A DNA stretch of 62,570 bases, taken from positions 1 through 62,570 of the forward strand of contig CASFNK010000013.1 of NCBI GenBank assembly GCA_949295995.1, given 5' to 3'. The notes below the pieces were generated by a model, which was not told where the DNA came from, searched no databases, and saw only the letters and a list, made by a program, of their open reading frames with translations. Made by a program: the position numbers and the translations under genes. This document shows, in pieces, positions 6,400 through 15,014 of this stretch (positions are counted from its first letter, which is position 1; each line of letters starts with the position of its first letter). The DNA comes from an uncultured Pseudomonadota bacterium. Its GTDB lineage: Bacteria; Pseudomonadota; Alphaproteobacteria; RF32; CAG-239.

Positions 6400-8454
6400 C
6401 TATGCAACTTCAGTTCTGGAAGCTGCGGCTCTCTTTTCTGCCAATTTTTCTTCATCGCAAATCGGGCAGAATTTGTGTTCTCCGGAAATATATCCGTGCT
6501 TCGGGCATACGGAAAATGTCGGAGTAATCGTGATATAGGGCAAACGGTAGTTTGTCAGAACCTTGCGAACGATATCACGGCATACTTTTGCGGAAGATAT
6601 TCTTTGTCCCATATAAAGGTGCAAAACTGTTCCTCCGGTGTACTTGGTTTGCAGGGTTGATTGCAAATCCAATGCTTCAAACGGGTCATCCGTAAAGCCA
6701 ACCGGCAATTGTGAAGAGTTGGTGTAGTACGGATTTTCTTCTGTACCGGCTTGGATAATGCCTTTGAAACGTTTTTTATCTTCTCTGGCAAAGCGATAAG
6801 TTGCGCTTTCTGCCGGAGTGGCTTCCAAGTTATACATGTGACCGGTTTCTTCTTGAATTTTTACCATCTTCGCACGGATGTAATCCAAGAATTTAATGGC
6901 AAAGTTTTGTCCCCATTCGTCAGCAATGTTGTGTTCGTCATTGGTAAAGTTACGAATCATCTCGTTGATGCCGTTAACACCAATTGTTGAGAAGTGATTG
7001 CGCAAGGTTCCCAAATAACGTTTGGTGAACGGGAATAAGCCGTTATCTATTAAACGTTGGATTACTTTTCTCTTAATTTCAAGAGAGGTGCGAGCAATAT
7101 TCATTAACTCGTCAACGCGGGCAAACAAGCCTTCTTCATTGCCTTTGTAAACATAGCCCAAACGTGCGCAGTTGAAAGTGATAACGCCGATTGAACCTGT
7201 TTGTTCAGCCGAACCGAACAAGCCGTTGCCTCTGGCTAACAATTCACGCAAGTCTAATTGCAAGCGGCAGCACATAGAACGAATTTGTCCCGGTTTCAAT
7301 ACAGAGTTAATGAAGTTTTGGAAATAAGGCAGACCATATTTAGCGGTCATTTCAAATAACAATTCGGTATTGTCATCTTCCCACGGGAAATCCGGCGTCA
7401 TGTTATAAGTCGGAATTGGGAAAGTAAACGGACGACCTTTAATATCACCTTTCATCATAACTTCGATGTAGGCTTTATTAATCATGTGCATTTCTTCTTT
7501 GAGATCGCCATAAGTGAAGGGTTGTTCAACGCCTGCAATAATCGGGTGTTTATCACGCAAATCTTCAGGGCATACCCAGTCAAAAGTAAAGTTGGTAAAC
7601 GGTGTTTGTGAACCCCAGCGAGAAGGAACGTTTAAGTTATAAATCAATTCCTGCATACTTTGGTAAACATGTTTGTAATCCAAATTGTCAACTCTGATGT
7701 ATGGTGCTAAATAGGTATCTACGGAAGAGAAGGCTTGAGCACCGGCCCATTCATTTTGCAAAGTACCCATAAAGTTAACCATTTGACCAACTGCGGCAGA
7801 TAAGTGTTTAGCCGGACCAGCCTCGGTTTTGCCGGGAACGCCGTTAAAGCCTTCATGTAATAAGTTCTTTAATGACCAACCAGCGCAATAAGCTGCTAAC
7901 ATATCCAAGTCGTGAATATGAATATCGCCGTTACGGTGTGCTTCCCCAACCTCGGCAGGATAAACATGGCTTAGCCAATAGTTAGCGGTTACTTTACCCG
8001 AAACATTCAAAATCAAACCACCGTTGGAGTAGCCTTGGTTGGCATTGGCATTAACACGCCAATCCAATTTTTCCAAATATTCATTGATGGAACTTTCAAC
8101 ATCTACCATTACTTTTTTATCATTACGTGAACGATTTCTTTGATCACGATAAAGAATATAGGCTTTGGCGGTTGCAAAATAGTTCGCAGAAATTAAAACT
8201 TGTTCTACTATATCTTGTATGTTCTCAATAGTCGGAAGAGATTCCGAAAATTTGTGTTTTAAGACTTTCAAAACCTGACTGGTCAAAAGCCAGCTCTCAG
8301 ATTCCCCAAACTCACCCGTGGATTCACCGGCTTTCTTTATGGCATTGTAAATCTTATTGCTATCAAACGGGGCAAGCGTGCCATCTCGTTTGGTAACAGA
8401 ATCAATCGCGATGTTCTCGTTGGCGATTGTACTATGGTAGCTATTCTCGGACAT
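6400..8454 (-). CDS. nrdD: Anaerobic ribonucleoside-triphosphate reductase, main subunit without radical loop
   Basis: The 684-aa protein has an N-terminal ATP cone (about residues 15-110), a ten-stranded-barrel core with the Cys pair SMCCRL (about 395-396), TGSIGVITFNCARLGY, and a zinc-binding tail with CPKHG and CPIC (about 648-668). It reduces ribonucleoside triphosphates to dNTPs without oxygen. The usual R-V-x-G-Y glycyl radical sequence is missing from its C-terminus, which ends about 15 residues after the zinc site; that sequence is found in the next gene. The start ATG has AAAGAGA upstream. Two NrdR-like boxes lie 71-118 nt before the start, so control by NrdR and ATP/dATP is likely. 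Confidence 0.93.
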   Translation of the reverse strand: MSENSYHSTIANENIAIDSVTKRDGTLAPFDSNKIYNAIKKAGESTGEFGESESWLLTSQVLKVLKHKFSESLPTIENIQDIVEQVLISANYFATAKAYILYRDQRNRSRNDKKVMVDVESSINEYLEKLDWRVNANANQGYSNGGLILNVSGKVTANYWLSHVYPAEVGEAHRNGDIHIHDLDMLAAYCAGWSLKNLLHEGFNGVPGKTEAGPAKHLSAAVGQMVNFMGTLQNEWAGAQAFSSVDTYLAPYIRVDNLDYKHVYQSMQELIYNLNVPSRWGSQTPFTNFTFDWVCPEDLRDKHPIIAGVEQPFTYGDLKEEMHMINKAYIEVMMKGDIKGRPFTFPIPTYNMTPDFPWEDDNTELLFEMTAKYGLPYFQNFINSVLKPGQIRSMCCRLQLDLRELLARGNGLFGSAEQTGSIGVITFNCARLGYVYKGNEEGLFARVDELMNIARTSLEIKRKVIQRLIDNGLFPFTKRYLGTLRNHFSTIGVNGINEMIRNFTNDEHNIADEWGQNFAIKFLDYIRAKMVKIQEETGHMYNLEATPAESATYRFAREDKKRFKGIIQAGTEENPYYTNSSQLPVGFTDDPFEALDLQSTLQTKYTGGTVLHLYMGQRISSAKVCRDIVRKVLTNYRLPYITITPTFSVCPKHGYISGEHKFCPICDEEKLAEKRAAASRTEVA

Positions 8455-8524
8455 TTCTCTTTAACTATTCCCTATTGCGTTGTTTATTATTCAAAAATTT
8501 TGTTATCAGTCATCTGACTTTACA

Positions 8525-8540
8525 TACCATATATAGTATT
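8525..8540 (-). promoter_or_regulatory. NrdR-like box, proximal
   Basis: The 16-nt AT-rich imperfect palindrome with core CATATATAGT resembles the NrdR consensus ACACwATATmTwGTGT. It is the nearer of two sites upstream of nrdD, and its centre is 32 bp from the second, about three helical turns. Confidence 0.6.
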
Positions 8541-8555
8541 AAGAAAAAGTAAATA

Positions 8556-8572
8556 GCTCTATATATTGTATG
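8556..8572 (-). promoter_or_regulatory. NrdR-like box, distal
   Basis: The core CTATATATTGT matches the NrdR consensus and aligns with the proximal box at an offset of exactly 32 bp. Paired boxes at 31-33 bp are the usual arrangement for NrdR repression. Confidence 0.6.
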
Positions 8573-8915
8573 CACAAATATTTTTATTTTTTTGAAACCG
8601 ATTGTTTTTCAATATAAAAAATCTCAACCTTTCACTTGATGATATTGCTTTATTCTTATCCCTTAAACAATAGCAAAGAATCATTTTTTGGGTATTGACA
8701 AAGCTATCCCTTTATAAATCAATCAAAAAAATTTTAGCCTTAAGTGGATAAATCTGTTAACCTTTATTTTATCTTTAAAAATCAAAGCATTAACTTAATT
8801 TTTAATCCACATAATTGTCCACATTGTTAACTCTGCTTTGATGAACGGATTCTCGACTCGTTTTTTAATTATTTTTAATAGAAGAAAAGATTTTTTACCC
8901 GTTCGCTCAGCCCCA
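8573..8915. other. AT-rich gene-free region with DnaA-box-like sites
   Basis: No open reading frame with a ribosome site is visible. Three 9-mers differ by one base from the DnaA box TTATCCACA: 8743-8751 (minus), 8803-8811 and 8815-8823, the last two in tandem 12 bp apart; a fourth, 8568-8576, overlaps the distal NrdR box. A 9-bp inverted repeat (8781-8789 with 8834-8842), each arm bordered inside by TTAAC/GTTAA, encloses the tandem pair. This could be an origin or a DnaA-regulated site. No origin marker gene (dnaA, parA, hemE) is adjacent. Confidence 0.3.
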
Positions 8916-8917
8916 AA

Positions 8918-8953
8918 AAAATCGGATTCTTTAAATATAAAGAATCCGATTTT
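8918..8953 (-). terminator. Rho-independent terminator
   Basis: A perfect 15-bp stem (8918-8932 with 8939-8953) with a 6-nt loop is followed by a T tract on the minus strand. It terminates the TolC-like lipoprotein gene. Confidence 0.9.
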
Positions 8954-8981
8954 GCGTTTTTAGAGATACTATATCTTGTGG

Positions 8982-10877
8982 TTAGAATTGCGATGGGGCG
9001 CGAATCTCCACATTTTCCCCAACAGCTTCCTCTTCAACATAAACATCTCTACATACCGAACTCTGGCAACGTTTCAAAACCGTTGCTTTTCGACCATCCG
9101 TCAGACCTTCGACTCGAAGTGCCGGAACAAATACTTCCTTAATTTTAATCTTGAAGGTCAAATAGCCGACATTTCCGTTTTCATCAGAGACATATAATTT
9201 AATATTGTATTCTCCGACATTCGACGGCATGGCGATTCCCTCAAAGCGATGATTGACCTCATCATATTTCAACCATTTCGGAAGCGGCGAATCATCAATT
9301 AATCCGGCCTTAGATGTAATTTTGCCGACCAAATCCATCTTGTTAAATACCGCATCGGGTACGTCTATTTTGATTCTTTGTCCGGTCTCAACCTCATAGT
9401 CTGGAATAAGTGAACTCATATTTACCGGAGGACGTTTGGCCGGAACATCTAACAAATACGGACGATTATCGGGAATAAATTCACCCTTGCGCCATTTCTC
9501 CAAAGTTTGACGCAGAGCTACCGCAATCTTGGAAGGTTTGTCGTTTAGCATATAATAAGGAATCGCATCCAAGCCAACGGTTGCATACAAATTACCCAGT
9601 GCATCTTGCACTTCGGCATAAGCTAAAAAGGCTTGAACCTCATCATCTACCGCACGCGCAGACTCCAAAATACTCTTTGAATTTTGAGCGCCATCTTTGA
9701 TAGTAATGTCTTCAGCTATATTTTCTGATGTGCTGGCGATTTCCATATTAATCTGATAATCCTCAACTGCTGCAGTATAGCGCGCCCAAGCAACATGGAC
9801 TTGACTCAAAATCAAAGTCGTCATTCTTTCGCGCCTTAAGTCATTAAACTCACTGACTTTAGGATTACGCACGTCCTCAATAATACTCATACTGACCTGT
9901 TGCGCCTTTTGCGACCAGAGACGATTGTAATAATTCGGGTCATTGTTATATTGGTCGGTTCCGGGCTCCTTAAACCCTTTAACAACGATTTTTAGCTCTT
10001 CAACGTCGGTTACCAAATCTTCAGCTCTCATTTCCGGACGATTGGTCAGAGCCAACCATTCTAACTGCGCCAGTTCATTCTTCATGGCAGGAAGTTCAAA
10101 ATTGCCATATTCCGAACCTACTAATTTAAATTCCGTTGAGGGGTGAAATCCCATTAAAGAAGCAAGTCTGGTCTCAGCCGTAGCCATTTGATGGCGCAAG
10201 TCAGCCGCTTTTTTGATTGCTTCCATATAGTCGCGCTTCTTTTGCAATTCCTCCGTGGTGAGGGCTTGGCCTTGTTCGGCTAATTCTTTAGCCTTTACAT
10301 TCATCTCATCGACGTCCAGAGTCATATACTCGGTCATATCATCAATCACCGGTATCAGCTTTTGCGCGGCTAAGCTCTGCCAATATAAACTTCTGACTTC
10401 TTGTAAAATATTGTGAATTACTTTGCGACTCTGCTCAGTGGCTATACCATGTTTGTAGGTCGGATCCATATTTTGATAATAAACCGTCGAAATATCCAAA
10501 ATATTCCACGCAACCTTCAAATCCGGGCTCATGTGCGAATTAATCGGCGCATTGTTATAGCCGGCATGACTGGCAATTTCGGTCAGTTTTTCAGTCGGTG
10601 CCTTGCCCGCTTCAATCAGGCTTTGTTGATAACTTACCAAACGTCTGGTATAGTTGTATTTCAACGCCAAAGCCATGGCCATATACATATCTATCGGCTT
10701 TTCTATTTTGCGCGGCGTGCCGACATACATATTTTGCATATCAACATCTACTCTAACCGCCCTGTCCCAATCCGTGTAATATGCTGGCGGCGTATCTTCC
10801 GTTACTTTCTGAATGGAATTAACGCATCCTGCGAGTGCGACCATAGCGCTGATTGCCGACAATAGAATTTTCTTCAT
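8982..10877 (-). CDS. TolC-family-like outer-membrane lipoprotein with C-terminal Ig-like domain
   Basis: The protein (631 aa) begins with a lipoprotein signal ending in the lipobox VALAGC, so Cys at about 17 is probably acylated. Residues about 50-470 are alpha-helical and look like an outer-membrane efflux (OEP/TolC) repeat pair: an N-terminal MYMAMALALKYNY segment, long amphipathic helices and a repeated EVRSLYWQSL / QVHVAWARYT pattern. Residues about 500-595 resemble a cadherin-like putative Ig domain (PLPKWLKYD then GEYNIKLYVSDENGN), followed by a tail with two cysteines. TolC proteins normally lack such a domain. A GTG directly before the ATG at 10877 could also start it. It is divergent from a VirB8-like gene, so both may belong to one export machine (inference). 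Confidence 0.65.
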   Translation of the reverse strand: MKKILLSAISAMVALAGCVNSIQKVTEDTPPAYYTDWDRAVRVDVDMQNMYVGTPRKIEKPIDMYMAMALALKYNYTRRLVSYQQSLIEAGKAPTEKLTEIASHAGYNNAPINSHMSPDLKVAWNILDISTVYYQNMDPTYKHGIATEQSRKVIHNILQEVRSLYWQSLAAQKLIPVIDDMTEYMTLDVDEMNVKAKELAEQGQALTTEELQKKRDYMEAIKKAADLRHQMATAETRLASLMGFHPSTEFKLVGSEYGNFELPAMKNELAQLEWLALTNRPEMRAEDLVTDVEELKIVVKGFKEPGTDQYNNDPNYYNRLWSQKAQQVSMSIIEDVRNPKVSEFNDLRRERMTTLILSQVHVAWARYTAAVEDYQINMEIASTSENIAEDITIKDGAQNSKSILESARAVDDEVQAFLAYAEVQDALGNLYATVGLDAIPYYMLNDKPSKIAVALRQTLEKWRKGEFIPDNRPYLLDVPAKRPPVNMSSLIPDYEVETGQRIKIDVPDAVFNKMDLVGKITSKAGLIDDSPLPKWLKYDEVNHRFEGIAMPSNVGEYNIKLYVSDENGNVGYLTFKIKIKEVFVPALRVEGLTDGRKATVLKRCQSSVCRDVYVEEEAVGENVEIRAPSQF

Positions 10878-10950
10878 CACATAAACCCTTTATATACTTA
10901 TTCTATGTTATTATCTTTATACCAAGATTTCGAATCTGAACAGTATTTAT

Positions 10951-10978
10951 TTGATTTTATTCCACTTTCATGTATAAC
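10951..10978 (+). promoter_or_regulatory. Sigma70-type promoter for the VirB8-like gene
   Basis: TTGATT (10951-10956) and TATAAC (10973-10978) are separated by 16 bp and lie 39 nt before the start codon. Confidence 0.5.
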
Positions 10979-11016
10979 TTACATGGTGAGGCTTAACTTG
11001 AGGTTAAATTTTTAAA

Positions 11017-11814
11017 ATGTTAGAAATTTTTAATACCGTCTTCAAATACAAGGAAAAACAAAGCCCTGACAAACTCGGACTCTATCCTGAAAGGGTGCAT
11101 GTTAACGCCATGCCCGAAAGAAGATACCTCTGGACCTCGCGAATCTTAGTAATCTTTGCTTGTTTGAGCATTTGCTTGAATATGATGTTGGCGGCAACCA
11201 TTTATCTCTTGTTGCCTCAACGTACCGTCCAACCGCAACTTTTTCAAATTAACAAATATTTTAGTATGCTGGAACAAGTTCAACCCGCTGAAATTAATTT
11301 CCCCGTATCCGACCTCATTACCGAACAACATATTACCGAATATATTATGCTACGCTATTTGGTCAGCTCAGACTATGACGAATTGGTCAGCCGTTGGAGC
11401 CCCGGCTCCACCGTATATTGGTATTCCTCTCCAACCGTATTCAGAGAATTTACTGAAAGTGATGTATCTTATAACGTAATGCAATTTAGGCAAAAATCTT
11501 TACAAAGAGATGTGGAAATCGACTGGATTAAACCTGCGGCTTTAGGGTTATGGCAAGTACAATTCAGAACTTTTGATTATTTGCCTAATCAAGAAAAGCC
11601 AACCATTAATATTTGGCGTGCAACCATGCGTATTACTTATGTTAAAATTCCTTTTACAAAAAGAGAAGATGCCATTGCAAATCCTTTCGGATTTATTGTC
11701 CGAAATTATTCTTTGGCTTATCACGGTACCCCTGAAACTTCAGCTCACTACCTTGAAACCGTTAAAAAAGAAACTGAAGACACTTATAGAAAATATAGTA
11801 CTTCTAAACGCTAA
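11017..11814 (+). CDS. VirB8-like inner-membrane protein
   Basis: The 265-aa product has a short cytosolic N-terminus, one membrane span (about residues 43-68) and a periplasmic domain with features of VirB8 (PF04335-type): a helix ITEYIMLRYLV, then DYDELVSRWS, and a C-terminal NPFGFIVRNYSLAYHG strand. VirB8 is an inner-membrane scaffold of type IV secretion systems. No other virB/trb gene is seen in the window, so the gene is an orphan here. It is transcribed away from the TolC-like lipoprotein gene and is followed after 16 nt by a phosphotransferase-like kinase. Confidence 0.7.
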   Translation: MLEIFNTVFKYKEKQSPDKLGLYPERVHVNAMPERRYLWTSRILVIFACLSICLNMMLAATIYLLLPQRTVQPQLFQINKYFSMLEQVQPAEINFPVSDLITEQHITEYIMLRYLVSSDYDELVSRWSPGSTVYWYSSPTVFREFTESDVSYNVMQFRQKSLQRDVEIDWIKPAALGLWQVQFRTFDYLPNQEKPTINIWRATMRITYVKIPFTKREDAIANPFGFIVRNYSLAYHGTPETSAHYLETVKKETEDTYRKYSTSKR

Positions 11815-11830
11815 GGCAGAATAATTAAAC

Positions 11831-12715
11831 ATGGTTGATTACAAAATTTGGCTTGATGATTTCCTGAATAAAAACGGTCTTGCTTCGTCAACCGATATTC
11901 AAGAACTGAAAGGTGGTTCTCGCTCAAAGGCATATCGTATCAACAAGCAAATTCTTCGTATTCCGACTCAAGAAAAATTTTTAAGCGAGCAAAAAAGAGA
12001 AGCCCTCATCTCCCTCTTGCTTCAAGAAAATTTACCTGAAAAATATTCGTCGAGGGTTACAAATATAACATTTAACGGAAACTATAGTGTGCACAAAGAG
12101 ATTGAAGGAGATTTACTCCAATCTCTTTGGAATGAAAATAAAATCTCTCCTTTGAGCTTGAAAAAAATCGCCAAGCAAATCGCTGAACTCTTATTTCAAA
12201 TTCATTCTATTGATATAAAAACTACTCAGAAAAGACTCTCCCAATATTCAAAAATTTGCCGAAACGAAAATATAACTCTCAAGCCTGATTTTGACTTTAA
12301 CATCGCAAAAAAACATATTTGGGATTATAGTGAGGGGAAAATTAATTTAGATGATTTCAGAACTGTAATCTCTTCTGCTGAAGTGGCTTTGTGCCATAAT
12401 GATTTGCACGCCGAAAACATCATTATTAAAAACGGTAAGTTAGCTGGATTTATTGATTTTGGAGAAGCCGGCATTAATCCACGCATAACAGACTTTTTCC
12501 ATTTTTATCGTCTCAGCAGAGATTTTGCCCTAGAGGTGATTGAAGCCTACAATTCTTTATCTCCGGTTAAAATTAATATTCACGAAGCGGATTATCAATT
12601 CTTAAGCAACACCGGCTATACAATTGAGCAACGCCAAAGGGTCGGAAAAATTATGCCTCTGTTTTACGATGAAGTAAAAAAAGCTCTTCTCCTTTTCTCG
12701 GAGAGTTTAAAGTAA
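11831..12715 (+). CDS. Aminoglycoside/choline phosphotransferase-family kinase
   Basis: The 294-aa product belongs to the APH / choline-kinase fold. The catalytic loop CHNDLHAENIII (about residues 193-204) contains the Asp base and Asn, and IDFGEAG (about 213-219) is the metal-binding DFG-like motif. The substrate could be choline, ethanolamine, a sugar amine or an aminoglycoside; sequence alone does not decide. A choline-kinase-like (LicA) role is plausible in a host-associated bacterium. It follows the VirB8-like gene closely and ends at a strong bidirectional terminator, so the two share a transcript. Confidence 0.8.
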   Translation: MVDYKIWLDDFLNKNGLASSTDIQELKGGSRSKAYRINKQILRIPTQEKFLSEQKREALISLLLQENLPEKYSSRVTNITFNGNYSVHKEIEGDLLQSLWNENKISPLSLKKIAKQIAELLFQIHSIDIKTTQKRLSQYSKICRNENITLKPDFDFNIAKKHIWDYSEGKINLDDFRTVISSAEVALCHNDLHAENIIIKNGKLAGFIDFGEAGINPRITDFFHFYRLSRDFALEVIEAYNSLSPVKINIHEADYQFLSNTGYTIEQRQRVGKIMPLFYDEVKKALLLFSESLK

Positions 12716-12740
12716 AACCCCGATAAAGCTATCGGGGTTT
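12715..12740. terminator. Bidirectional terminator
   Basis: A perfect 11-bp stem (12715-12725 with 12730-12740) with loop AAGC is flanked by A and T tracts. It serves the convergent kinase and pepF genes; the kinase stop codon touches its first arm. Confidence 0.85.
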
Positions 12741-12745
12741 CCTTT

Positions 12746-14530
12746 TTATAATCCTAATTTTTTATCCAATCGCTCAAGCTCATCAATATAACTTGAAATG
12801 AGGCTCAAGCCTTTATTCCAAAATTCAGGTTCATCGGGATTTAGTCCGAATGGTTTAAGGAGTTTGTCATAATCGGTGATTGCCGTTTTGGACAACATCT
12901 CTAAGTATTTATCCGGAAAGTCTTTGACACTGCCTTCTTGATAAACCTGATACAAAGAATTGACCAAGCAATCGGCAAAAGAATAGCAATAGACATAAAA
13001 CGGGCGGAAGAAAAAGTGTCCGACTTGCGACCAAATTTGAGAATTCTCATCCCCCATTTCGACGTATGGTCCTTGCGCTGCTCGCATTTCTTCCAACCAA
13101 ATTTCGCCTAAGCGGTCTTCGGAGAGTTCGCCCTGACGGCGTTCCTCATGGACGCGGCTTTCAAAAAAGTGAAAAGCAATTTGGCGAATCGCCGTGTTTA
13201 TCATATCACCGACTTTTCCTGCTATCAGGCAAAGTTTGTCCTTATCATCAGTGGTTTGTTTTAAGAGAGATTGGAAGGTCATCATCTCACCAAAAACTGA
13301 GGCAACTTCTTCGGTGGTCATACGGCTGCATTCGTTCAACTCACCATTTTTTAGACGGGTCATCATGTGGCAGCCGTGTCCTAGTTCGTGGGCAAGCGTC
13401 AGAACATCATTTTGTTTGCCGACAAAGTTTAAGAACAAATACGGGTGGCGTCCCGAAACAGGTGCGGCAAAAGCCCCACCCCTTTTGCCATCGCGCGGCG
13501 GAACATCAACCCAGGCATTGTCAAAAAAGTTTTTGGCTATGTCATGGAGTTTGGGAGAAAATTCTTTATAGGCCTCTAAAACAATTTTAACACTCTCTTC
13601 CCAAGTGTAGTGTTTATCATTACCAAAAGGCAAAGGAGCGTTTCTGTCCCAATATTTGAGTTTATCCAGCCCCAACCATTTGGCTTTGAGTTTGTAGAAT
13701 CGATGAGACAATTTAGCATAGCTGTCACGTACGGATTGTGCCAAAGCCTCAACAGTTTGGTCTTTGACATTTTCACCCAAGTTAGGCTCAGAAACAGGGG
13801 TTTTGTAGCCACGCTTGATATCCGATATTGATTTGTCTTTGACAATCATATTATACACAAAGCTCATAAAAGGCGCATTCTCTTTGCTGACGCGGCAAAT
13901 TTCTCGTCCGGCTTTCTCACGCACGGAAGAATCTTTATCCAACAAGAGTTTGGTGATTTCAGCGTCATTATAGACTTTACCGTCAACTGTATATTCTAGT
14001 CTTGACGAGGTTTCTTCATAAAAACGAACCCAGGCTTCAGACGAGGTTACGGATTTTTCAACAAAGACTTCTTCAACCGCCTCGGACAAGTCGTATTTTT
14101 TATAACGACGCGTGCGGTCAATAAACGGCTTAAAACGTGCAACCTCTTTATTTTTGAGTAACTCTTTGATTTTGGCATCGGATAAGCGGTTTAATTCCAA
14201 TTCAAAGAAAATGGCCGCTTTTCCATAGTCAGTCATCTTTTCGCTGATGTTTTGATAAAAAGCCATGGCTTCTTTGTTTTTCATCTGCGTGCACATATTT
14301 AAATAAGCATAGCTGCCGGGGAGGCTGCCTTTTTCCAATAAAGAATCGTAAAACTTTAACGCCTTGGCAAATTCTTCAGGTGTGAGGTCAGCTAATTTGC
14401 CTTTATATTTTTTGACCAAGGTTTGAACGTTCTTTTTATAGGTTTCCATATCGGCATTGATTTGGGGATCATCCATCCCTTTATACAAATCACTTAAATC
14501 CCAGGCGGGAAGATTATTTTTTTGCGTCAT
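12746..14530 (-). CDS. pepF: Oligoendopeptidase F (M3B zinc metallopeptidase)
   Basis: The 594-aa length fits the family. The zinc site HELGH lies near residue 385 in VLTLAHELGHGCHMM, with the third ligand Glu expected about 25 residues later (TTEEVASVFGE). The N-terminal helical lobe (about residues 110-200) and the C-terminal SQVGHFFFRPFYVYCYSFA segment are typical. The enzyme degrades short peptides in the cytosol. The gene overlaps the preceding membrane-protein gene by 17 nt and forms part of a glmU-like / membrane protein / pepF operon. Confidence 0.92.
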   Translation of the reverse strand: MTQKNNLPAWDLSDLYKGMDDPQINADMETYKKNVQTLVKKYKGKLADLTPEEFAKALKFYDSLLEKGSLPGSYAYLNMCTQMKNKEAMAFYQNISEKMTDYGKAAIFFELELNRLSDAKIKELLKNKEVARFKPFIDRTRRYKKYDLSEAVEEVFVEKSVTSSEAWVRFYEETSSRLEYTVDGKVYNDAEITKLLLDKDSSVREKAGREICRVSKENAPFMSFVYNMIVKDKSISDIKRGYKTPVSEPNLGENVKDQTVEALAQSVRDSYAKLSHRFYKLKAKWLGLDKLKYWDRNAPLPFGNDKHYTWEESVKIVLEAYKEFSPKLHDIAKNFFDNAWVDVPPRDGKRGGAFAAPVSGRHPYLFLNFVGKQNDVLTLAHELGHGCHMMTRLKNGELNECSRMTTEEVASVFGEMMTFQSLLKQTTDDKDKLCLIAGKVGDMINTAIRQIAFHFFESRVHEERRQGELSEDRLGEIWLEEMRAAQGPYVEMGDENSQIWSQVGHFFFRPFYVYCYSFADCLVNSLYQVYQEGSVKDFPDKYLEMLSKTAITDYDKLLKPFGLNPDEPEFWNKGLSLISSYIDELERLDKKLGL

Positions 14531-15014
14531 CTTTATCCTCTTGCGTGTTTTCTTGTTGTGCGGCTACTTGCGGAATTATTTCATCTTGATTGGTAGGGGT
14601 GTGTGCTTGCAATTCTTCGTGCATTTTTTGCAAGCGCAACATATCTTGGTGCAAATTGGGATTTTCTTTATAAAACTCTTCTACTTCTTGCGGTAGTTCT
14701 GATGAATTGTCTAAATCAGGCTCAAAAAAATAATTTGCCCAAGGAGTGTTTTGCTCACCTTTTAACCAAAGTGAAAATCCTTGCCCTATCACTTTGGCAT
14801 CACACAATGAATTATTTAAAATTGTTTTTAAACTACAACCGATTTTTTTATCACAATCCAGCAGTTTTACCGCCATTTCCTCAGTGCAAGGTATAAAGCC
14901 CCGATTTTGATTGTCTTGTCTTGGCGAAAACAAAACTATTAAAAACAGAGCAAAGCCTGAAAGTATTAATATTCCGGCAAATATGCCAAACCAATTGTGC
15001 TTGATAAAATTCAT
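14514..15014 (-). CDS. Single-pass membrane protein of unknown function
   Basis: The 166-aa product has one membrane span (about residues 8-30), four cysteines in the next 45 residues (positions near 43, 54, 60 and 71) and an acidic Gln/Glu/Asp-rich C-terminus. No family is recognised. Its start codon overlaps the glmU-like stop by one nucleotide and its end overlaps the pepF start by 17 nt, so it is translated as part of that operon. Confidence 0.65.
   Translation of the reverse strand: MNFIKHNWFGIFAGILILSGFALFLIVLFSPRQDNQNRGFIPCTEEMAVKLLDCDKKIGCSLKTILNNSLCDAKVIGQGFSLWLKGEQNTPWANYFFEPDLDNSSELPQEVEEFYKENPNLHQDMLRLQKMHEELQAHTPTNQDEIIPQVAAQQENTQEDKDDAKK

Noticed and set aside
6162..6455. Longer 97-aa version of the glycyl-radical gene starting at 6455
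   Set aside because: Its N-terminal part overlaps NrdD in another frame with no conserved sequence; the ATG at 6368 has a good GGAG site.
8781..8816. TTAA pairs suggesting CtrA sites in the AT-rich region
   Set aside because: The spacing is 8 bases instead of 7, and TTAA is common in this sequence.
11017..11814. Full type IV secretion locus around VirB8
   Set aside because: No other virB, trb or dot-like gene occurs in the window; only the single VirB8-like gene is supported.
13066..13590. Long open frame opposite pepF
   Set aside because: It is a shadow of the pepF coding strand with no ribosome site and no recognisable product.
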